Shown here piece after piece: positions 57,235 to 64,000 of a stretch of DNA of 64,000 nt; the stretch's first letter is position 1, and each line of letters begins with the position of its first letter. The position numbers and the translations under genes are program-made. The notes beneath the pieces were generated by a model. That model had not been told where the DNA came from. It worked only from the letters and a program-made list of their open reading frames with translations, and made no database searches. The stretch is from Catonia carolina. Its lineage: Eukaryota; Arthropoda; Insecta; Hemiptera; Achilidae. The stretch is from assembly GCA_035578175.1 (NCBI GenBank), contig JAQMRL010000040.1:682001-746000 (forward strand). Reading direction: 5' to 3'.

Positions 57235-58237
57235 CAGTTCAGCCGTTCTAAGTTTGCTCCTAATGTAAACAAATAATGACGTCACTGAGCATGCGCATTA
57301 TATCTAAATGTGTACACTCTGTTTAAAAAGTAACAACAAAATACTTTCAAAAGTATTTAAATAAAAAATACTTTTAAAAGTATTTTTTTAAATGAAATTG
57401 TTAGGCCTACATCATATCACGACTGATGATTTTAGTACTTTAAGTACTTATAATTTAAAAAATCTGGTGTGAAACACTCACACAACTTTCTCTTGCCAAT
57501 AGAAATAATTAACAATAAACCTAATATTAGTAATAAAACATTAGAAATAAACAAAAAACTAACCTCAATAAACATAACCTAATTTTAATCATGAGTGAAA
57601 GACGCAAAATGAAAATCAACCTCAGTTTGGCTTAGAAATACGGAAAATCACTCTTTCTCTAAACTAGGCTCTGTAGAGAAAAATGCTTTAAATAAAAGTT
57701 GTACATCTTTTAATTTCCTATAAAATTAATTATATACACTTTTGTCGTAAAATGCATTCTAAGGCCGAAATCTTTAAAAAATCAATTTTTCACACGTTTT
57801 CGTGAGAAAAAAACAGAAAATCGCAAATTACCGCTAAACTAAGCGTTATACAAAAAAATGTTTGAAATAAAAGTTGTAGAATTTTAAATTCTCTACAACG
57901 TTTATTATATAACGTTTTGCGCTAAAATGCATATTAAAGCCGCAATCTTAAAAAGAAAACGTTTTTACATAAAAACAGCCTCACGCAGAATTTCAGCAAA
58001 CATGGCGCCTACCCTATCTTGTAGAGAATTAAAAATTTAGTAAACCAGGCGATTTTTAAAAAAATCGTAGGACCAGTTTTTGAGAAAATCGCAAAAAAGT
58101 GAAAAATTATACGAATAAACTACTACTTCCGGTTGACCGATTTTGATGAAAATGTTCGTGTCGGGTCCGGTAGTGGTATGTAACTTAAGTTTCAAGTTTC
58201 AAGTTCATACGATGTTCCGTTCTTGAGATATTCTGTT

Positions 58238-58268
<31 letters not shown>

Positions 58269-58520
58269 CAATCGCTAAAAACATGTTTTTTGGGTTCAGG
58301 GGGTCTGAAAACGTATAGATCCGGTGAAAACTCGATTTCCAAAAATCGACATGAAAACAATACTTTCCTTCCTATATATTCATATAGGCAAGAGAAAGTA
58401 AAAATAGTTGACTTAATAGGAATACGACATCCATAAAGTCACGGACCCTACCACCGTGCACCCTGTAGTAGCTGGTTTTGGTTTGTTGACAGTAGGAGCA
58501 AACTTAGAACGGCTGAACTA
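57235..58520. mobile_element. GTTCAGCC MITE, complete, middle layer of the nest
   Basis: Inverted ends of ~38 bp (agttcagccgttctaagttt followed by gctcct, and complement) with TA on both sides (57233-57234, 58521-58522). Removing the CA-hairpin element leaves ~347 bp. Other copies at 12210-13366 and 16122-17640 share internal strings catgcgcattatat and aataggaatacgacatcc. Confidence 0.9.
57461..58399 (+). mobile_element. CA-hairpin element, inner layer of the nest
   Basis: 939 bp with canonical ends, CA run at about 58238-58264, and accaggcg / gtcgggtccgg variants. It sits at the same A-run of its host MITE as the copy at 12289-13239, though the two belong to different subfamilies. Confidence 0.93.
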
Positions 58521-58752
58521 TAGCAGATTTGACGTTGACAACAGCTTGAAACTCAAGAGGGAAAAAAAATTCCTTTTTCATTCTGAACAGTTCGATATAC
58601 AATATTAAGGGGATTGGTAGAACGAATGCTATGCTACACAGCGGTAAAATTCAAACTGCATGGCGTGCGTAAACTCGTCACCAGGCACATCATGGAGGAA
58701 ACTCGTTGCGTGTTAACGCAATGTCCATGGCAGTGAAAGGGTTAAAGAAAAA

Positions 58753-59528
58753 ATCTGGTGTGAAACACTCACACAACTTTCTCTTGCCAATGCAAATAAT
58801 TAACAATACACCTAACATTAGTATTAAAACATTAGAAATGAACAAAAACTAACCTCAAAAACATAACCTTATTTTAATCATGAGTGGAAGACGCAAAATG
58901 AAAATCGAACTCAATTTGGCTTAAAAAAAACGGAAAATCACACTTTCACGCTAAACTAGGCTCTGTAGAGAAAAATTCTCTAAACAAAAGTTGTAGATCT
59001 TTTAATTTTCTATAACTTTTATTATATACACTTTTGTCGTAAAATGCATACTAAGACCGAAATGTTAAAAAAATCGATTTTTCTCACGTTTTCGTGAGAA
59101 AAAAAACAGAAAATCGCAAATTACCGCTAAACTAAGCGTCATACAAAAAAATGTTTGAAACATAAGTTGTAGGTTTTTAAATTCTCTACAACTTTTATTA
59201 TAAAAGTTTTTGCGCTAAAATTTATATTAAAGCCGTAATCTTAAAAAAACAACGTTTTTACGTGAAAACAGCCTCACCGAGAATTTCAGCAGACATGGCG
59301 CCTACCCTATCTTGTAGAGAATAAAAAATTGAGTAAAATAGGCGATTTTAAAAAAAATCGTAGGACCAGTTTTTGAGAAAATCGCAAAAAACTGAAAAAT
59401 TATACGAATAAACTACTACTTCCGGTTGATCGATTTTGATGAAAATGTTCGTGTCGCGTCCGGTAGTGGTATGTAACTTAAGTTTCAAGTTTCAAGTTCG
59501 TACGATGTTCCGTTCTTGAGATATTCTG

Positions 59529-59567
<39 letters not shown>

Positions 59568-59698
59568 CAATCGCTAAAAACATGTTTCTTGGGTTCAGGG
59601 GGTCTGAAAACGTATAGATCCGGTGAAAACTCGATTTCGAAAAATCGACATGAAAACAATACTTTCCTTCCTATATATTCATATAGGCAAGAGAAAGT
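58753..59698 (+). mobile_element. CA-hairpin element, full copy
   Basis: 946 bp with canonical ends, CA run at about 59531-59564, and aaatttatatt / aaaataggcg / gtcgcgtccgg variants. It lies 95 bp from the Lk6 donor site. Confidence 0.93.
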
Positions 59699-59791
59699 AA
59701 AAAAGTGATTATGCATGCCCTGATTTCTGGCTTCCACGTTAAGCGAGGGTTAAGCGGATTTTACTGTATTTAGATAATAAAAACTGACTCA

Positions 59792-60016
<225 letters not shown>

Positions 60017-60284
60017 TTAAATAACAAAAAATTTTCCGATCGTAACACAAAATTCATTTAATTTAAATTTACTTAACCCAGTTGAAACTGTTGATCTAAT
60101 TTTAAGCCATGCACAATTGATGGTGGGGGAGGTGACAAAACGTGCTGCAGCTAGATCAGTACAAGTCGGAAACTGGTAAATATTGTTCTTTTCCAGTAGG
60201 GAATTCTTTAACACATCTAATAGTGTTTACAGAAATAGAATATCATAAAAGGGAAAATTTTTATTCCCTCTATAGTGTGTAGGT

Positions 60285-60683
60285 CTGCCCATAACAGACA
60301 GGTGGAGTGTCAAATTATTTACACTCGATCTGTTAGTTGCAGGGCTAAAATAAATAGTTCCGTTTCTTATCACATGGTCAGCCAATTAAATGACTGAATC
60401 ATTTAAGAACAGAAGAGGTAGAGGTGTAAAAGATACTAATCAGAGTTATCTTATCTGAAAGTAATGAATTTCATTATACAGCCAGACCCTGTGGTGAATG
60501 AAGTGAAGGTGTCATTTGCAGAGTGGAAAATATGTGCTTTTCAGAGGGCTCGGCATGCTGATAAGCGTACTTTTTCCACTCAGTGAGGAAGGCAATGGTA
60601 AACCACCTCACTCCTCGTTTTACTTAGTAAAACCTCTGCAGGTTCAAACCAGCCTTTTGGCTGATGACCTAAACAACAACAAC
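60285..60683 (+). mobile_element. (AAC)n-tailed retroposon, full copy
   Basis: 399 bp from ctgcccataacagacaggtg to aacaacaacaac, flanked by the 11-bp duplication AGTGTGTAGGT (60274-60284, 60684-60694). Confidence 0.94.
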
Positions 60684-60694
60684 AGTGTGTAGGT

Positions 60695-61200
60695 AGGATG
60701 GTTTGGGAATTATTTGTTTTGAATGGAAATCCGTCCAGCTCGTGTGTAAGTCAATGTACATCCATGTTCTTCAGTTTTTGTTACGACATTTCAGCTATGA
60801 CATTTCTATAATGGAATTTGCCCTTGAAGGGAGAAGACGAGTTCATTTTACTGTTCAGGAGGGGGTTTACCATCACAAGAGGTAAAAAAAATCTGACACT
60901 TTGCAGGGTTGTAAAGGATGTGTAACGGCTTCCATCTCTAACTACACCTACAGAATTTTTCCAAACACGTGGTTGTAGGGAAAAGAATTTTCCACATTGC
61001 TTTGCTTACAGTTGAAACCTAAATATAAAAGTGGCTCTGTGATGTCACCGTAGAGAACCTAAAATACCATCCCTTCGTGCTTTCCTGTGATGGGAAAATG
61101 GACTCGTGTTGAACATTTTCTAACTTTGTCAAATAATTACGGAAATTTAAATAAAAAATAACATTTATTCAGTAAACTCTTGTCTACAAAACACGATTTA
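60695..61200. other. No gene seen (probable Lk6 intron)
   Basis: No convincing exon or repeat. A 60-codon plus-strand frame at 60703-60885 has no recognisable domain. Confidence 0.4.
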
Positions 61201-61231
61201 TAAATTTTTTTTTCCCCATTCGGGTCTCCGG

Positions 61232-62070
61232 GTGGGGACAGCTTCAAATGGGTTTATCAAACAAGAGAAAATTTTTAGAGTTGCTACGTGGAATGTTAGA
61301 TCATTGGGTGTGTGTGGTAAAATAGAAAATGTAAAACTGGAAATGAAGCGACTGAATGTCAATGTCCTTGGGATGAGTGAGATTAGGTGGAAAAATGAGG
61401 GTGACTTTTGGAGTGGAGACCATAGGATTAAGTTATGGTCTGCTCAAAAGTTCCAGAGAATGTGTCCATTAAATTAGATAGCACCGCCCTAAAGCAAGTT
61501 AAAATGTATAAATATCTTGGAAGCATAATATCGGAAGATGGGAAGGATAAAATGGATATTAAAAGGCGTATTAGAGAAGCTAAAGCTATGTTTATTAGTA
61601 AACGGCAGCTGCTTTCCTCAAATAGTCTAAAGTTGGAAATAAGAAAGCTACTAATAAAGAGTTGCATTTGGAGTATAGCACTCTATGGGTCAGAAACGTG
61701 GACTATTGGGAAGGTCGAGGAAAAGGCTTTGAATGCATTTGAGGTGTGGTGCTGGAGGAGAATGCTCAAGATAAAATGGACTGACAGGATCACGAATGTA
61801 GAGGTTTTACAAAGGGCAGAGGAAAGTAGATCTCTTTTGAAGCTTCTCGGGGGCAGACGACATTCTTATATTGGACACATAATAAGACACAACGAATTTA
61901 CGTTAAGCATTCTTGAAGGTACAGTTAATGGACAAAGGGGTCGTGGAAGGCCCCGGCTACAGTATCTAAACCAAATTACAAAAGATCTGGGTGCTGAGAG
62001 CTATGCGCAATGGAAGAGGGTGGCAATGGACAGAGCTAGATGGAGGGCTGCCAACCAATCTTACGATTGA
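61232..62070 (+). pseudogene. RTE-like LINE with endonuclease start fused to ORF2 end
   Basis: The frame 61232-61477 holds the start of an AP-type endonuclease: FRVATWNVRSLG, then NVNVLGMSEIRWKNEG and a HRIKLWS segment. The frame 61435-62070 holds the ORF2 C-terminus: YKYLGSIISEDG, ALYGSETWTIGK, FEVWCWRRMLKIKWTDRI, SYIGHIIRHNEF, RGRGRPRLQYL, and the end WRAANQSYD. The whole reverse transcriptase catalytic region, ~2 kb, is missing at the join near 61435-61450, where the frame also shifts. This is a non-autonomous LINE derivative or a deletion product. Confidence 0.85.
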
Positions 62071-62089
62071 GGTAGAAGAGAGAGTAAAA

Positions 62090-62950
62090 AATCTAAAGTA
62101 AACACAAAAATTTTTGTGGATGAAAATTTCGCTCGCCTAAACGCAAAGAATTATGATATTTTTAGTACATTTTTCCTCGGAAACCATTACACGTACGTGG
62201 CTGAAACTTTTACCAGTTATTCATCTTTTATATGCACATATACTAGCGTTTTTATGGCTTCCTCAGATGCTCCAAAAATTAGTTATATGCAAAAAAAACA
62301 TAGAAAATTTTTTTATGATATTCGTTATTCCGTTTTTAACATTATGGTTCAACAGATTAACTTGCAAAAATATCAATAGCTAGAGACACCTGACAACTAT
62401 GAGTGGGTACTTCACTTTTCACTTTTACTAAGTGGGCGTTCAGGCTACTGCAGCCCCTCCTCACCGCGACCTAAAAGATCTTTTGTGATTGCCCCTATTA
62501 CTTATTTAAGCAAGCCCCACACTTTCAATAAAGCGCAGGATCTGCCTAGGATCTAGTGCACTTACCTGAGAAGGTGTTAACACATCCTTACCCATCAGCG
62601 CTCTTCTTTTGCAGCCCACCACTTTGCAACTGCATAAAATGTGCTCAGCCTTCTCTTCTGCCTCATGACAGAATCTACACAGGCTCTCTTCAGCAATTCC
62701 TATCTTGGATAAATGATACCCAAGATTACAATGACCAGTCATCAGGCCCACTACCCTCCTCAAGTCCCGTCTTCCTAGTCTATTGTATATCCCAGCCTTC
62801 CTGCTGGAATAGGCAATGAATTTCTTTGCCCGCTCACAACCTGACTATGAGTGGGTAAAGTTTAATTTCGCTATCTTTTACCACCAATCAATCCTGTGAA
62901 AAATGTACCTAAAAAAATAGCAAATTTAACATTGGCGAGATACAAAGTAC
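62090..62950 (+). repeat. Dispersed repeat paired with 4610-4921, split by a LINE
   Basis: Plus-strand relative of the minus-strand repeat at 4161-4195 plus 4610-4921. It shares the cggaaaccattacac, gttattccgtttttaac and gaaaaatgtacct blocks and the segment gatacaaagtacagtctt. Interrupted at 62410-62843. Confidence 0.7.
62410..62843 (-). mobile_element. LINE 3' end (I/LOA/R1-like) with 14-bp duplication
   Basis: Minus-strand frame 62506-62763 reads RRVVGLMTGHCNLGYHLSKI, then CRFCHEAEEKAEHILCSC. This is the post-RNase-H zinc-knuckle-like C-terminus (CxxC...H...C) of several non-LTR clades. The tail is a gtgaaaa-type run, not poly-A. It is flanked by ACTATGAGTGGGTA (62396-62409, 62844-62857). 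Confidence 0.88.
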
Positions 62951-63062
62951 AGTCTTCCCTTAAACCAGGTATTAAAGTGTATAGTCGTGAATGTAATAAT
63001 AATTAATCATTTTCTTTTTATAATAAATGTTGGATACGAGTGGAAAAAATCAAACTTATTAA

Positions 63063-63869
63063 CCTTTTGAGGACTACGAACGTACGGGTACGTTTACCGC
63101 TCTGCAATTGTAAAGGAATATGCACGTACACCCGTACATTTCATGTTTTTCGGTCCAAAATACTACAAACGTATCGGTACGTTTGCTTCTGTTTTTATAC
63201 TTGTGCTGACATCTATCATTTTCACCATGTACTATGTGTTATAAACGAATAATTAATTTAGTAGGCTTCGCTTTATGCGATTGAAACAGCACATGTGTTT
63301 TGTATAACCTCACTTATGAGTTGCGAAAAGTTTTTATAGTTGTGTTAGCTACTTGCTACCGTTTGTTTACCAATACAGAATACTTATTTATAGTTTACTA
63401 ATAAAGAATTTTTATTTCTTGTGAATATAAGTGAGTTTTATTACAATGTAAATCGTGTTTTGTGTATATATTTGTTTTATTTTGAACGTTTCATTTCATT
63501 GTGTATTTTGTATATACGAGTGGAAATGGCTAGTTTTAGTGGTAGGCGTCTACGGGATGACGATATATTACAATATATAACTAATCCTGATACAGATATT
63601 GAAAATTACAATGAGAGTGACAGTGAAAATTCATTTTATGTACGGCACGATAAATGTGCACACAATGTGCGCGCACATGCACGTATGGGCGCTTGACTGT
63701 GCGTGTGAGGGTTATTTACGTGTACAAGTATTCAAGGGGTGGAAGTTTGTAAAAAAAAAAAAAAATAGCAGAAAGATAATAAATAAGGGAAGCAGAAATA
63801 GACGAAAAACCTAAAAAGAACTCAGGCTGTGAGCTGAGTTCTCGGTTGGAAAACATCGTCCTCAAGAGG
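63063..63869 (+). mobile_element. piggyBac-like element, internally deleted
   Basis: Ends ccttttgaggactacg and the complement of atcgtcctcaagagg, with TTAA on both sides (63059-63062, 63870-63873). The subterminal units cgtacgggtacg, acgtacacccgtac and cgtatcggtacg form a repeated palindromic motif at the left end. Confidence 0.88.
63526..63696 (+). pseudogene. piggyBac transposase N-terminal fragment
   Basis: A 56-residue frame from ATG at 63526 (MASFSGRRLRDDDILQYI, then an acidic ESDSENS stretch) to a stop at 63694-63696. It resembles the acidic N-terminus of piggyBac-type transposases and sits where the transposase should begin, ~460 bp from the left end. The catalytic DDD domain is absent because of internal deletion. 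The assignment rests on position inside TTAA-flanked ends plus the acidic N-terminus. Confidence 0.65.
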
Positions 63870-64000
63870 TTAAGTAAAGAGATCCAATAAGGAAACAAAT
63901 ATGAAGTTTCGATTACAAAATATTCACGTCAAATAGTTTCTGAAACTATGTGTACACAACTTCAATTAATATTAGACTACACAAGTACGCATTACACAAA

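Larger units (their letters stand above)
56979..58742. mobile_element. piggyBac-like non-autonomous element, outer layer of a nest
   Basis: Ends ccgtttcactgccagcg and catggcagtgaaaggg, with TTAA on both sides (56975-56978, 58743-58746). Without the nested DNA it is ~480 bp and has no coding frame. The right end lies only 10 bp from the next CA-hairpin element. Confidence 0.87.

Overview
The window is AT-rich animal DNA, most likely from an insect and probably a hemipteran. The call rests on the mix of mariner, piggyBac, pogo/Tigger, RTE and Jockey-like LINE and tRNA-SINE sequences, and on a spliced kinase gene whose closest recognisable relative is insect Lk6 / vertebrate MNK. There is no bacterial-style coding. 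Most long open frames are transposon remains or translated microsatellites. Species cannot be fixed from sequence alone.

Host genes: the only confident host protein-coding gene is on the minus strand at the right side. Two exons (59793-60013 and 54967-55234), joined by a phase-compatible 4.56-kb intron, encode the end of a MAP-kinase-interacting kinase and its C-terminal tail with the stop codon. Earlier exons lie beyond the right edge. A tRNA-Lys(CTT)-like gene lies at 34542-34614.

Layout. 1-7.6 kb: a cluster of copies of a ~0.94-kb non-autonomous repeat (here called the CA-hairpin element), an (AAC)n-tailed retroposon and SINEs. 8.1-11.1 kb: a Tc1/mariner-like element with a transposase N-terminus and a 1-kb foldback element. 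12.2-19 kb: nested block in which a Jockey-type LINE is split by a nearly intact mariner, beside a short TIR element split by a Tigger and by LINE ends. 19.4-26.9 kb: four internally deleted mariner/IS630-type elements, one inside a piggyBac-like element, and an RTE LINE 3' end. 27.5-33 kb: hAT, Tigger and SINE insertions, plus one unrecognised 160-residue frame. 33.5-38.6 kb: two copies of the 3' part of a Ty3/Gypsy-like (errantivirus-like) retroelement with an env fragment between them, an insertion carrying the tRNA and a perfect 157-bp palindrome. 39-50.3 kb: foldback MITE, piggyBac ends, LINE pieces, a 358-bp MITE and a ~210-236-bp tandem array with higher-order structure. 51-60 kb: more CA-hairpin elements and the kinase exons, with a three-level nest of transposons inside the intron. 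60-64 kb: retroposon, internally deleted RTE LINE, a LINE insertion with a 14-bp target duplication, and a piggyBac-like element with a transposase N-terminus.

The most promising new object is the CA-hairpin element: about ten copies in 64 kb, two linked-variant subfamilies, a built-in CA microsatellite, a hairpin next to its 3' end, a 13-bp inverted repeat placed asymmetrically at the two ends, and several paralogous empty sites that show insertion into A/T runs. No coding partner is visible here.
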